Positions 20,569 through 34,400 of a stretch of DNA of 64,000 nucleotides are shown piece by piece (position 1 is the stretch's first letter; each line of letters starts with the position of its first letter). Below the pieces are notes generated by a model, which did not search any database, had not been told where the DNA came from, and saw only the letters and a program-made list of their open reading frames with translations. A program made the position numbers and the translations under genes. The stretch lies in assembly GCF_019399895.1 (NCBI RefSeq), contig NC_091865.1, positions 9,863,001 to 9,927,000 on the forward strand, written 5' to 3'. The DNA is from Cardiocondyla obscurior. Taxonomy: Eukaryota; Arthropoda; Insecta; Hymenoptera; Formicidae.

Positions 20569-23500
20569 ATTACGCTGAGAGATCGAAGACAGATATAAGC
20601 AGCAAACAAGTTTCTTACAATCGTTTCTGTAATAACATCTTCATTTTTGAGGATTCACGATCGCTTAGCAGAGCCAAACTGGAGGCTCCAAAGACCTGAA
20701 TCGAAGCTTATCGCGAGTCATGATCGAACTTATATGAGGGCGGACAATGGCCATGCATATACATGCACCACACAACGAAAGATTACATGAGACCTTGAGT
20801 TTCACTTTCGACACATCCTGGAGAGCCCTCTAGCCTTCACCCACATGCTCATCCCCCTCTACCCCGCACTTCTCCTTGTGCGGAGACGTAGTTTTATCAC
20901 AGATCTCAGGACCTCGCCACCTCCTTCTATCGGTGCAATAAAATGTACCGACTTACGTCGGCATTTACATGCCCGTAAGCCTTGAAGTCCTAAAAAAAAA
21001 AAAAAGGAGGAATAAGTGCGAATGTAGCGTACATTTTTATGACTACAATAATTAAATGTGTTATTATCATATATTTACATCTATAATAATTGCTAATAAC
21101 TAATTCGGAAATACCTTAAATACGTTCGGAGATGCGATACACGAAGTAAAACTATAAAAAGTATTGGACGTTTTTGCAGCTACTTCATAATATTTAACTT
21201 ATAGAAATATAACGTGTACATTTTTATTTTATAATCAAGTGACGATTCATGCGACGTTATTTATGCGATTCGCGATTATAATAATTATTAGACAAATATA
21301 CAAATTGTGAGTCGCTGATTTTACAACGTATAGTTTACTATTCTTTTTTTTTAATATTAAAAACAATGATACGCAAATGTGCAATAGTTATACTTTTAGT
21401 TTAATTATTTTAATAAACTAGTTTAATAATAATTATTCATTATTTTATATATATGCACACGTTTACACATACATATGAGAAATATATAATTATTCTCCAC
21501 TTAATAATAATCTTTCTTTCGGTTCAGTGCATTTGCAAAACTTGGCGAAGAATCCTGTTTATTACATGGTATATGCGCAACAATTAGATAATTAAAAAAT
21601 TAGATAGCTAAATGCCCGTTACGTACAATCAAGTCGCACGTTCATTTAGCTGTTAATGAAACCACGTAGGGTCTCGCGGTTTCTTCGGCGTTTCTCATTG
21701 TAATAAGGGCTCCGTGGCGCCCGGGACTGCATTCCGCATAAATTGCGGAAGGGAAGTATGCATTGCACACACGTGTACACGCCGGTGAAAAAAACGCGTA
21801 TGCATTTCTTCTATCCGCGCAATCCAATGTCTACATTAAAAGGCGGCACGTACCCGTCAGCACGCGTTGTATCCTAACAACGATGTGCGCCTCCGACAAC
21901 TTCATCAACGACTTCATTTAACACCTTTAACCACATCCCATTTACGTGATCGAAGGTGTTTAAAAGGTCTCCTCGGATATATCTTCTCGACATTAGCGAT
22001 ATTTTTGAGTGGCACTTTGAAAACGCATTTACCGATGTTAACATTAACAAAGCACGCAAAGAATATTATCCACAATAATATTTAATGTATTCTGATTTTC
22101 TAAACGAATTATCTTCACCAATAACTCACTTTACTGAATAATAGAAACAAAGGCCGGAAATTCGAGGATTTTTATTACTCCGATAATTGCGATTTGATGG
22201 TTCTAAATTAAATTTTTGACCGGTAAACTCACCAACGTTATCCAAATTAAATTATCAGTATTCGATGGCTAAAAAACTGAATTAACTTCGGACATGTCTA
22301 TAGTTCTCTGAGTGGAATCAGGGGAATAAAAAATGAAATAATAATAAAAAAAAAAAAAAAAAAAACTGGCAAGAACAGACCGTTGATGAAGCGAGCCTCG
22401 TGAGAATCACTCCTTTTCGTTCTCTAATCATTCTATACGGACACGAAGTATCGTCGTATCGCGATTTCACGGCCGCTACTCGCTCGATCGTTCCTTCGCG
22501 CCGTGGGTACCGCCGCGGTAAGATAGTCGCATCGGTATCGCATCGGTATGATACTGTTAACTCTTCCCGTGAATGCTCTCTCAAGGGGATATCTACGCGG
22601 CTTCCGTTGCTCTCTCGTTCCTGGCGAGCCAGCGAGAAAGCCGTGAGTTGATCGTTTATCATTGCTATTTACTTTTATTCGGCGATCCGCGCATGGATCA
22701 AGTGCTCGCAGCCTGTCGTCCACGTCGACAGCCCTGTCACCGTTAGATCTCTCGACATTGGTCGTACAAGTGAAGAAAGCACAACAGATATTTGTATCCG
22801 TCGAACGTAGTTATTTAAGCTTTCATCGTTATTTATTGCGATATTATTCTGTAACGTTTCACGCAGCCATTCTACGTACGTAGTACAAGAAAGATCGAGA
22901 CACGCTTCGATCAATCACATACGTTTAAAAATCATAATCTCTTTTAAGCGTTCGTTCACAAAGTGACGAGCCAGAATTACAAGATATCCGACATTCTCGG
23001 GACGATCTCTGTTCGCGGGAAGACTTAATTGTACCACGAAAATCGAGAGTGAGAAAGGGAAGAAGGGGAACGCGCGGCTGGACGTGTCGAAGGCTGTTGA
23101 AAGAATAGGCTGACCAAGGTTGAAGACTCGGCGTCAACCTTGCGGCAAGTTCGCCGTCTGCGGTTATTTCTTCTTGCGCGCGGAGGGACGGGCAAACACA
23201 ATCGGTACAAAATTAATTAACAACAGCCACTGACGCAGCGTGACGATAAGAGCCACGGGCGATCGCCGAGCTAATTGTGGGCGGGTTCTTGCCTCGCCTT
23301 TCTTTCACTCGCAGACGCGTTTTTCTGTAATGACATGCTGCCCCGAGATTGGTGACAAGTTAGCCGAGTAGCTCGGACGCGGTTCCGGCTGCCGTCAAAG
23401 CCAATCGGTTTCAGGGTGGCCGCTCGAAGCGGAATAGATGAGTCACTTTTGGCCGTGGTTCATCGCGCGTCTTCTCCATTGTGCGGCTCAATAACCGGAT

Positions 23501-25824
23501 ACCGATGTCGGTTCCATGGCAGGTGAACTTGAAAGAGCGCGATTTCGATACAACCGCTCGATTACCAATTCATTACACGCTAAACAGATGTTATCGAGGC
23601 TACTGCAGCATTTGACTTCGCCGCGAGGAAAAAAGAATTTAATTCCACGGTGTAATTCCACGGTCGAATATCATTTTGGCAAGGATCAATCGACATAACA
23701 GTAATTAATACGACAATATAGTTTTTAGCTCGGTATATAACGTAAGCGACCGCCTTTTTTTTGGAAGGGGGATATAGGTAGCTTTGATTTCCTAAATTGA
23801 ACGCAAGAAATAATAAATGGAATTCAAATTTAACGCTTTAAATTGAACTCGATCGCGAATATGGTACGCATTTCGTTTGCAGATCATTTAACCCGATATT
23901 GTTTCGATTGCATCGTTATACAACTGGATAACGGCAACAATCGCCTAGCGTGACGCTCGTTAATTCTCCTCTTCTTCCACGGATTTTCTCGCGATTGCTA
24001 ACAAGCAGTCCCACGATCCCCGTTATCGGCATTCCACCGAGCTGATAAAACAATAGCAAAGTCGCTTCTATTTCTTCCATTTTGCATGGAACTTTGACCG
24101 CGGTGGTGTTGAATACTTAACCAGCCGTATCGGACGAATTGAAATAATTTAAATTGTTTCTAATAATAAAAAAAAAATTTTTTTTAATAAAGTAATAATA
24201 ATATCCGCTTAAAATTATTTTAATGCATATAACTTTAGTAGCGTTAGAAAAATATCGGTACCAAAAAAAGCACCGTTACTCTAAATTGATTATCATTTTA
24301 TTATCAAGCTCCATATCCCCGAGTTATCAAAAAGTCTTCCACCCCTTTCGTATACAGCTCGACTTTAGACGTGGTACCCGATGCATTTTGACTTCCGACT
24401 CTCTCGGCCTCGAGGTCGACCCGCCGCGGGAAGAGCTCGGCGTTCGTTTCTTCACCTATATAAACCCCAACGCGGATTACACACGTTACGCACGCAATTC
24501 ATTAACGTCACGTAGCTTTACACTTATGCTCCCGCCTATGTAAATGAGCGCGTTATCCGAGGGTATCTACCGCTAGAACCGCTATGCCCATAACACAACA
24601 TCGTGCGACTCCTTGGCTCCTTACCGTTCTTGCCCGTCCATTCTTTCGCTCTCCCCCGTGTATGCACCGTACAGGCGTAACTTCGCTGCGCTTCCTTCCT
24701 TCTCGCCGCTCTTGTTCGCCGCAGGTGTTCTCACACGGGGCCGAGTGATCCTCGCGCGAAACTAGGATATCAAGCGGAAGGGCTCGCGCTAGCTTCGGCA
24801 CCCGATCATCTCCGCGGCTACAATCCGCGACTCGCGGCCCGTTTCTCCATTTAATTTTACAGCTCGCGGGAGCGATCGCCTCTTCTTCATTTCCACCTGT
24901 GCGGAGCGAACTTGGCGAGAACCGCCGGTTCGAATAACCTTAACGCCTGACGGATAAGCATCCTCGATGAATTACCGCGAACCACGCATGCCTTTTTATA
25001 GACAGTTATTATTTATTGCAAACAATATATCGGATTTTGATGATCTTCGAGATGCAACGTTAAGATCGCTATCGGGCGCGTACGGAATAAAAGTGAGACT
25101 TTCCACGACGGGTGGGCGTGTGTTATTAACCAAGTACGTAATTATGATGTAAATGTATACATTTATACTTCGGGCAAAGAAGATAAATGTTTCATTGCAG
25201 TTTATTAGGTGTTGGAATCACGTTTAACGTCCGCATTAGCGATTTGTAGAAAATCCTTTCAAAACGACGTCATTCGGGAAAGATACTATCCCGCATATTA
25301 TAATTTACGTCAGACAAACTTTTCGAATCTCTTTTCGATTGTGGGTAGCCGAATGGTAAGCAGGGAAAGGGTTAATATCGCAAAGGAATCCGGGGAAATC
25401 CGCTCCTTACGGTGTTCCTGACGTGTCCAATGCGGCCAGCTGTCCATGTCAAATCTGGTGGTGCCAAGTGCCCCGTGACTCGTAGCGACGTCTCAATTCC
25501 GCCACGGAGGTGGGAAAGCCACTTCCGTGCGAGTCAGCGAAATTGAAAATTGCCCGCTGCCGGAGTTACAGCACCATTAAGCTCGTTCTTGCTGTTCGTC
25601 CTGCCGTTCTACGCCGTACCATCCCCGTTTCTTTTTCCCGCGATTGAGCAACCAAAGGACGCGAGTGCGGATTTCTTCTAGGTTCCTCGTGTATCGCGCA
25701 TGACGAAGGTCACTGGCGAAGGAGAGACTTTCTTGTTTAGATTTACGAGATTTACGAGACGACGATCTTTAATAAATCAAGAGCGTGATAGCTATGAGTT
25801 AGCTTTTCTTTTCTCGACGCTTAG
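20569..25824. other. Intergenic region after the SV2-like gene
   Basis: Begins with the SV2-like 3' UTR. From about 22.3 kb it becomes GC-rich in patches with overlapping ORFs on both strands (for example 22318-22723), which I judge non-coding. A TATATAAA box at 24457-24464 is the only core-promoter-like element that caught my eye. A methionine-initiated open stretch at about 25700-25830 precedes the coiled-coil gene but has no donor and runs into TAG. Confidence 0.45.
20938..20943 (+). terminator. Possible poly(A) signal AATAAA
   Basis: Canonical hexamer 370 bp after the SV2-like stop codon. It could end that transcript. A genomic A run follows about 47 bp later (20992-21005), which also fits the 3' end of a retroposed sequence. 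Confidence 0.45.
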
Positions 25825-26020
25825 TATAAAATAGTATCTGATAAAAGAGGAACCAGAAAGAATTTCGAAAACGTTCATAATTTGACGCCCATTGAAGAGG
25901 AGTCCGAGTCGACGTTATGCTTCAAGGAGACGTCTAGTAATTACAGCAAGCAGGAAGGAAGTAGCTATCGGATGAAATCTCTTTATACAAGTTATCAAAG
26001 AATATTGAGAAAGTCGGAAG
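25825..26020 (+). CDS. Coiled-coil gene exon A
   Basis: Open in phase 0 for 65 codons plus one base. It includes LTPIEEESESTLCFKETSSN and ends in a GAAG|GTAATA donor. A pyrimidine-rich acceptor precedes it. A second frame is also open over the first 50 bases, so the upstream connection is uncertain. Confidence 0.45.
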
Positions 26021-26093
26021 GTAATAAAAATTGAAAAAGAATTAAATTCAATCCGATGTAAGACTTTAAAATACACGAAGAACGATTCGACAG

Positions 26094-26124
26094 GGAACCA
26101 CAGCTCCGAAGATGAACAAATAAG
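26094..26124 (+). CDS. Coiled-coil gene exon B (31 nt)
   Basis: Encodes NHSSEDEQI between ATTCGACAG and AG|GTAAAA. Its phases fit exon A (G|GG) and exon D (AG|T). Confidence 0.42.
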
Positions 26125-26344
26125 GTAAAATTATTATCAACTTAAAAAAATCGCAGGCAGTTATTGCCGTTTTGAACCGAACGCTATCAAAGATCTCTCA
26201 CGTTTCCAAAAATACTTCAGAGAAGTTCACAAAAAAGGAAAAAAAAAAATTTTAACACGCAAAATACAATTTAAAGCTGGAATAAAGACAAAAATATAAG
26301 CGAAAGAATTTAAAGCGTCGTGAAACGCGCCGCAGACTTTTCAG

Positions 26345-26813
26345 TTTTTCTATTAACATTCCGCGTTATCATTGCATAAAGCAAACGGAATATGTGTACC
26401 TGTTATGTCACACAAGAATGCGTGTTCCAGAGGCGGAAGCTTCCGGCGACAATGACGAAGCAGAAATCGGTCTCCGTGACAAGTCCTTGAAGACCACCGT
26501 GGAACAGCTTAAGTGCAGATTGTCCCAAGTCGAGAGAGAGATCGTCGCCCTGAAGAGGTACCAGAGTCCTCAGAAATGCCAGAGTCACGAGAGATGTGAA
26601 ATTCTTCGGAGAGATCTGCTGACTTGGCGAGATGAGCACGAAAAGAGGATCTCCTCTCAAATGGTCAGTTGGCAATTGGCGGAGAGCAGGAGGATACACG
26701 ATAAAATGAGGTACATGAAGAAAGTGTACGTTAATATCGAACGACATCTAAAGACCATGAAGAAGCAAAGCGTCAAGTTTTCTTTTAATTTTCAAAGGCA
26801 AATCGACTCGTGA
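26345..26813 (+). CDS. Coiled-coil gene exon D (long helical region)
   Basis: Acceptor GACTTTTCAG. The exon is open for 155 codons to the TGA, with mostly coding-like codon choice, predominantly charged residues and regular leucine/isoleucine spacing. It ends FNFQRQIDS before the TGA. Confidence 0.6.
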
Positions 26814-28382
26814 GAAAAGCAGCTTAAAGAGAATGTTATTAAGTTGCACGAAAAAAATTCGAACGAGCTACGAGAGCGATTTAAAGAATGGTAATTGACA
26901 CCTTAGCTTATATGCAAAAAAATGTACCACTTTTGTTTTTTTTTACAAAAGAATAAATGTTGACGAAAGTTATGCAACAGTTTAACGCACAGTCATATCT
27001 TCGTGATAGAACTAGAAAAAGAGCATCACTGCAACGCTTTTCCGGCCTTTCAAAGGTTAACGACAAGAGATAAATTTTCCAACTATCTCGAAGGTATTTC
27101 ACCCCGTTACCCCCGTTTCAGATCAGCGTTTAGATCATAAAGTATGCGACATCTTCGTTCTCGTAACTTGTACGACGTCGGCGTGCATTATCAGCTATTA
27201 TATTCTCTTAACAGTTGTAGATCATGCAATAATGCAATAATCCCCGGTTCTTTCGTACGTGCATCCGCGAGGGGCACGTATTACGGAAATATGTACTCTC
27301 GATCTTTATCATCACCGAGAGGGAGACGGCGGGAGGGCACGGATGGGACCTTATGCCCATATAATGCGTGGCCGCGAGCGTGACCTACGGTACGCGGCGC
27401 TGGATAATTCTGAATCCGCGATTCAGAGATGCTGCTTTGCATAATCACTTTCATGAACCGGCCCTCTTCAGGGATATTACCGCTTATAGGTAGGTCAACG
27501 ACGGACGAGATGTCGTCGTGGTGGCTATGTATCGCGATTTACAACTGGGGCCCCCGGCTGGGCAGGCGTGTCCGATCGGATTCTTCGTGGGAAGGAGCCT
27601 GATGATCGCTACCGGTGGCACAATGCCACGCGGAGGAATCCGCCGCCTCCGTCGACAAATCCATATCACCGCGAAGGCTAATTATCATCCGTCCGGCATA
27701 CGTCTCGAGCGGTGGGTCGATGTTCCGCGGTTCAACGCTCCCCTTACCTCGGGCAAGCATGTAGGAAGCTTTGTCTCGTTTTTCGTCTGATCGTAGATCT
27801 ACCTTCTCTGGAAGCCTTAGCAATTTCATCGCATGCGGCTTCCACCAGGTTACGTCGAAGACATATGTGGTATTTTATATAATACTAGTTATATATATTT
27901 ATGTTGCTATTTTGATCCCAAAACCGTATGTGTAATTTTCATAAATTATATGTAATTGATGTATTAATATTAATTATTTTTTATTAGTCATTGTTACGAC
28001 GATATAAACGTACGTATATATCTTATTAATAATACCATTAATAATTCGAATTCTAACTGTAATTATGTTGTTACATTTACTCAGACAAATCCTCGATCAA
28101 GATTAATCAATTTCCAATTATAATCATATAATTAGAGACGTTCTCGCCAATGTACATGGGAAGGGGGGAGGGAATCAAGGAAGTCGTCGAGGCGGGAAAA
28201 AAGCGTTCGGTAAGGATTCGCCGATAATTAATCCGTTCAACCGTCAACCGCGATATCTAAATCTCAGCGTATTCTGCTGTATCGAGGTACCCCACGGAGA
28301 GCAAAGCACTTCTTCTCACGCCTATTCCGTATAGTCGACCGGCTGCAGAGGATAGTAACAGAGATGGATCGAATGAATCCTG

Positions 28383-28470
28383 AAAACCGAGAGAACCAGA
28401 CGAGAAGAGGGCAGAGGATAGAAAAAGAGCGAAAGAGAGCGAGACAGAGAGAGGTAGAGAAAAAGAGGAA
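28383..28470. repeat. Purine-rich (GA) tract
   Basis: About 90 bp of mostly G and A on the plus strand with few interruptions; low complexity. Confidence 0.7.
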
Positions 28471-31400
28471 CATGCCACCCTGAACTTTCTTCTCCGCAAG
28501 ATCACCGGCAATTTAAAGGGTAATTGTCGTGTACGAGCGAGTAAGCGAGTTAAGCCGCTGCGCGCGAGCGCGTATACGCGTGTATACGTGCACGCGTCGT
28601 CTTTACGCACGCCTAGCGTAGTGAGGGCACGCAAGCCGGAGGCGCGCGGCAGACTTAATTGCCCGAGACACCGTTAACGTTAGGGTACCGCTCGGCAACT
28701 TTCAATGTCGACTAATCGGCCCGATTCTCCTGGGGGGACACGCGGCCGAGTCGCGCGCGAGAATTTATGGGATTTTTACGCGAGACGCGTGTGGCGAACG
28801 CTCGCCACCGCGTTACCGTCCCCGCTCGTCACGCGCATCCCTCGACGTCACAACGGACTCGCGGCGAATGCGACTTTTATCGGACACGGATCGTGCGAGA
28901 GTTGCATCTGCCCGGATATGCGGAACTCCTTGAGAGACGTCCTTTTGTTGGAGAAGCTAACGGGCGCGTAGATCAAGCCGGGCGTTTAGAGATTCAGGGG
29001 AATGTAAATAGCGATATAAACCCGATAAAATTCCAGGATGCCATGCTCCCGTGGTGATGGCTAGCTCGCAGATTTGCGCACGGCTGCACGAGGACGGATG
29101 CAGATTTATTGTATATGCGCTATTGACTTGTGATAAAATTTTGAAAACTAAATTTTTACTATTTCAAGCGAGAAAATCAAAAACTTACTTTGTATAATTT
29201 TTCTTTTTCGTAAAAGCGTGAAATTTATGTAAATTGTTATTTTGTAAATCTCTAGATACCATGAAGCAACCTGTCATTTTACGTAATAAGGAAAAACATC
29301 TAGGGACTGCTATCGCAGTTTCGTTAATTCACCGCGCAGCGATCCCCCCGTAGATAATCGCATTCCTTGCTACACCATTATTTACGAGTCATCGTACGTA
29401 AAGCGTAAAACTCTTGAGCCGGTGACCTCGCCGAAACGCAAAACGGCCGCTTTGCGAAATAATTGGTATACATAATTAGATCAAGGCTACCAAGCACCGT
29501 TGCTTCCAGTCAAAGACGTAATGAGGCTCCGCGCACGTTTATGTCGCCTAACATTCATACATTTTTTTTTCTCGCGTGCATATAAACGACCACTTGGAAT
29601 AATTTTAATTAGCGAAAATGGGGCTTAATCAACGAGACTCGAGATGACAGTTTCCATCTGTTTGAGGGATCTGGTCAAGAGAAGGAAGCATGATTTATGG
29701 ACACAGGACAAGATATACACGACATCGTCATGTTAAAAAAAAATTACTGCAAAAAGCAGCCAAAAAATGTGATGTAATGGCAGAGTGTCACAGATTAAAA
29801 TCAGTGATTCATGTAATCCCGTTAAAACAGTTTATGTACCCGGTGATGAGAGGGATTTGTTAGCTTAACGGCACAATATTGCTTAGAATTACGGTTTCAT
29901 GGTGTGCATAAAATCCTATTAGCAACTTTTACCTTAAAAAGTGCTTTCTTCTAACTTTATCTCGACACAATTAACCAAGGTACAATACATACGCGCGAAC
30001 GCAATCGGTGTTTTCTCACGCAAAAAGACATTTATCATTTAGCTTCGTACAACCGTCTAGTGACATTATTTTTCTAATCCACTATCATTAAAAAATCACG
30101 AACCGATAAGTAAGTATGTAAGAAGTTACGTTCATTCTATTTATTCTCTGTTCTATTACGAGGTCCCGTGGGGTCAGGCTTTAGATAATATTAATAGCAA
30201 GCTGTCCCTCGTCCCTTAATCTTCTTTCAGCGTTGCAAACTATAATAACGCGGCTATTATATTCTACAATGTGATGAGACGTGTGGACCGACCGGATCCT
30301 GTCACTGCGATAAAGTTTGACGCGGCCGTTTATTTTATAGTATTTTTTTTTTAATATTTTTTTCTCCATGTAGAATTAATCAAAATTGTTGTGAAACGTC
30401 AAATCACGATACGTCGGCAGCGCGGCAATAATATGGTCGCAATTGTTCCCGTAGATCTGATCGGAACTATCGATACGGGGAAGGTTAATTGAAGAGCTCG
30501 CACGTCGCACACCTTCGACCCGATAACCCGCGTCCGTCTTCGTGACACCACAATTCCTGAGGAAATAAGTGGGGTACGGATAAAAGCGAAAGTTCGAGGA
30601 AATTTCTGCGATAATAGCGTCTAGACTTTATGGAAAAAAAAGAAAAAAAAAGAGAGAGAAAAATAAACCAAAGATTTATATATCTATCAATAACCGATTA
30701 TAAATATACTTTCGCTTAAATTGTTGAACGATTACACGGAGATTTTTTTTTCTTTTTTTTTTTTTCTAATCGAAAATACCTCGAGGATATGGTACGTATC
30801 ATAATTAACGGAAGCGAACATTAGCGGGGCAACACAAGACAATTTTTGCAACTGTTCGTTGTAAGCGCAAGCCGAAAGAAAAAAAAGAAGTGCGGTTTAT
30901 TAAACAGAAGCATTCTATTGGTCGCCAAGGATCAATCTCTGATAATGTAAAGCCTTTCCGCAGATCGTGACGATTGACTGACCGCAGAGTGTCGGAGCGT
31001 GAGATGACATCGGTGAGTCGGCGAAGAAAACGAGCAGGAACAAAGGTACATCGACGCGATCGGGTGACCTGTGCTCAATGGGATTTCAAACTTATTGTTA
31101 CACCGCGACGACCCTGATCGTCAGGGTCACTCTTCTTGGATCAACGAACCTCAAGTAGAATCGAACGCGCGCAACCTTTGATGGCCTATAAATAAAAAAC
31201 TACTATAGAGCTAGAAAAAAAATGTATTTGACATTTCGTATAATTGTGTCTAACGAGCCTTTACTTTACGGTATTGTGCAAAGATAAAAGATTTTTCCTC
31301 CCGTACTTTATTTAATTTAAATTATTTTGTTTCGCCATTTTTTAATTAACACGGTATTAAAAAGTAATTGATTTATTATATTTATACACATATGTTATTG

Positions 31401-34400
31401 TAATTTTTTTTTTAAATAAATTTTTCACATGTGTTTAAAGAAATTATTTTTTCCATGCTGTTAATTAACTTTCAATCAAGAAAAATATTTTCCAGGTATT
31501 TTTATTCGGCGTTTATTTGCGCGCGATCGCCTTGGAATTGAACGGATTAGATCATTAGATCGTGTAATTATCGATTTATCGCAGATTGCTAGGGAGATGA
31601 GTTACCGATCTACGAAGCGAGCAGCGCGCTCGTCTTGATAGGCGTTTGCCAACTTCCGAGGCCTTAAAGATTAGTGCAACGATAATTTTAATACGTTTCC
31701 CATCTGTCGATTTTTATTAATCCTCTTTTGATTAAAATGCACCGTTGTATAACGGTGTGTCTTAATTTTAACCGTGAGATGCGACATACACGCAAATCAA
31801 TTCTAAATTGTATTATGCGTGTAAGTTATTATCCTCTAAATTCTGTCGATCTTCAATCTGTTAATAAATAGCCTGACATTTTGTGCTCACAATAGGCCGA
31901 ACGTAACGCGATTCCTACATCATTCGCGAGTTCACTACTAACTTGTTGACTTCCGAAGTCTACATATACAGATGCTTCGATAACCGTAGGGTGCAACCGC
32001 GATCGCTTTGAACAAGCCACAATTATCTATGGTTAGATCGGTTTCTCTGGGAAAGCCACGGCTATAATTTGAAACTATTTATCAATGCGCTCGCAATCGA
32101 CACACGAATAACTTGGTATGAAAATCGAGCAGTGTCACTTGATAACGCGCGTACATATTTCCTTCACGTGCACGCGCGGTCGTAAAATAATCGCCAACTG
32201 GATAACGCCTTATGTATCATTACGTTTAATTATTTTATCATTTTAACATCTATTAGACGTCACGAGAAGAAAGGAAAAGTAATTCTTACGGCGGGAGATA
32301 GAAGGCTACAATCTCAATACAAATTACAACTTGCACCGCGTACAATTGTTCAATTACATTCATGTGTGAATGTAATTGCCTTTTGTCAGCTGCCGAACCA
32401 CACCCCTCCCCGGGATCATTATCAGTAAGTTAGAATTATATCCGCGATACGTCTTATTCATCGAATCCGGAAGCAAATGGATTTCGTCCTGCGCGTCTCA
32501 CGCCGTCTTACACGCGCGTAATTCTAATCTATATCCATCGTTGCGATCGACGATGCATGAGGAAACGTCATTATGTGCACCGTGCGGGGGTGCTTTGATA
32601 AGACACCGGAAGATCATCTTCTTTTCTGCCAAGGAGAAAAGACGTGCGAACGGAACGCACACGCGGGATGTTTACGACTATTGTGTTACACACGTACGGC
32701 ATTTTTTACCGTCGGCGAATAGTAATTGCACAAACGGTATTGATCTATATTATCTGAGTTTCTCTTTATCTGCGCGTATTATCTAGCGGTGCGCGCGCGA
32801 GTATTAGCGATTTGTCTGTCGGCACTGCGTGATGCGCTCATCAATCTTATCTAATTATCCGCTCATCTATCTATATGGTGCATTATCCGTTGACAGATAA
32901 ATCCTCCTGTGATAGAGCCGTGCCATCACCACACCGCACGAATATACCGCAGGCTTTCTCTCTGTACGTATTCAAAACTATTTTTTTTTTTTCTTTAACG
33001 TCGCAGCTTTCGTACTTTGAAACTTGTGCCAACGCCGTCACGCGGTACGTGGACTCGCCATCGTTTTGTGCCAGTAACAAAATTAACCGCTTGTGAAAAG
33101 TAACAAAGAAGAACGAGAGATGAAAGTTCACCGAACCATGGCAGCAAATGACCATGAAAGCGTTCAGATACTCCCACGAATCGAGAAGTGATATTGATAA
33201 TATTATATTACTTGCGTTCCGTCGACATCGCGGAAAAAAAGTTAGCCACACGTTGAATTATATTTTTATTACCTTTATTACGAAAATTTATTGTTAACGC
33301 TATATTAAAAAAATTCGCGACGCCTTAGAGAACATTATAATTTTCAGAATTACGAGATACGTTATTAGGAGCTTCTATCTACAGAATGAACAACTGGCTA
33401 ATTAGAATGACGCGCCGTCGAAGATGCCGTCTGTGCTATGGTAGTACTAAAGTACTAGTAATAAATTGTTTCGAGCATTCCCTTTAATCGCCGCAGACGA
33501 AAACTTCTTCGGAAGCGCATCCGGCGAATGCCGGGTATTGACGTGTGCAGAAATAATGAAGGGAGATGAGGCGGTGGGCGTATTTCGTGATTTAATTATA
33601 AGTTACTTACGGCAAGTCACGGACGCCTTTAGTTTTATCCGGCGCGAATGCAATTCGTTAAAAAGGAAATTGTACGAGAGAAAAGTTAGAAAGAGAGAGA
33701 CGGAGACGCTGGGGCGGATAATTATTAAATTAATTTCATTGTAAGATAACATCTGACGAGCATTCGGCAGATTCACCGGATCGATACTCGATGTTATTGA
33801 TGCAATTAATTATCGATTGCTTGTCAAAATTTATTTTTAATTACAGCGCGGTAATGAAATATTCCATTTGCACGGCGTGCAAATCGTAAGCCGCCCTTTC
33901 ACATTGCCGTTCTCGCTCGAATTCGGAATAAGTTATTTAATTCATAATTACAAAAAAATTTTTTTTTTTATAAAAATGCGTATGTATTAACGAGGAAACC
34001 AGGCGCTTCTTCCACGTTAGAGATTAAATTTCAAGAGAATGGCGCAAAAGATGAATAGCAATAGCGAGATCTACACAATAAGGTGTAAACGAAACGGCGT
34101 ACGTGGATTGATACTTAAAGATAAATTGGTTGCCGATTGAGAGGTAGATGGTCGAAAATGTAATTTATAGTTCCGTAAATGGGATATTCAATGAGAAAGC
34201 AGAAATGCCCTGTGATCTCTACGTAAGATGCTTTCCGATGCGACCAAAGATCGCGTGACTATACACTCCCTCACCCATTACATCGATTTTTTATTCATTG
34301 ATTCGAGCATGCCTTTACATCGTTCTCCTGTTCCGCATTTTGTACGTCTGCCAAGGTAACTAAATGTATATGTACAAGGACGGCAATTTTCTTTTCTATC

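Larger units (their letters stand above)
25825..26894 (+). pseudogene. Unrecognised coiled-coil gene interrupted by an in-frame TGA
   Basis: Three exons join in phase: 25825-26020, 26094-26124 and 26345 onward. The first in-frame ATG is at 25972, and from there 182 codons are open to TGA (26811-26813). The second half is a charged, heptad-like helix (for example TTVEQLKCRLSQVEREIVAL and QLAESRRIHDKMRYMKKVY), so a coiled coil is likely. After the TGA the same frame stays open for 26 codons of the same character (EKQLKENVIKLHEKN, then ELRERFKEW) and ends at TAA 26892-26894. The TGA may be a CGA-to-TGA decay mutation, a readthrough codon, or part of a donor (TC|GTGAGA). An alternative exon at 26161 is also phase-compatible with exon 2. 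The family is unknown to me. The 5' end may lie further left, because exon 1 has a strong acceptor (CTTTTCTTTTCTCGACGCTTAG). Confidence 0.5.

Noticed and set aside
24457..24464. TATATAAA as a promoter
   Set aside because: No initiator at the right distance and no exon downstream; could be chance.
26161..26255. Alternative exon C of the coiled-coil gene (reads YCRFEPNAIKDLSRF)
   Set aside because: Phase-compatible with exon B but runs into a stop in an A-rich stretch without a good donor; exon B to exon D is a better chain.
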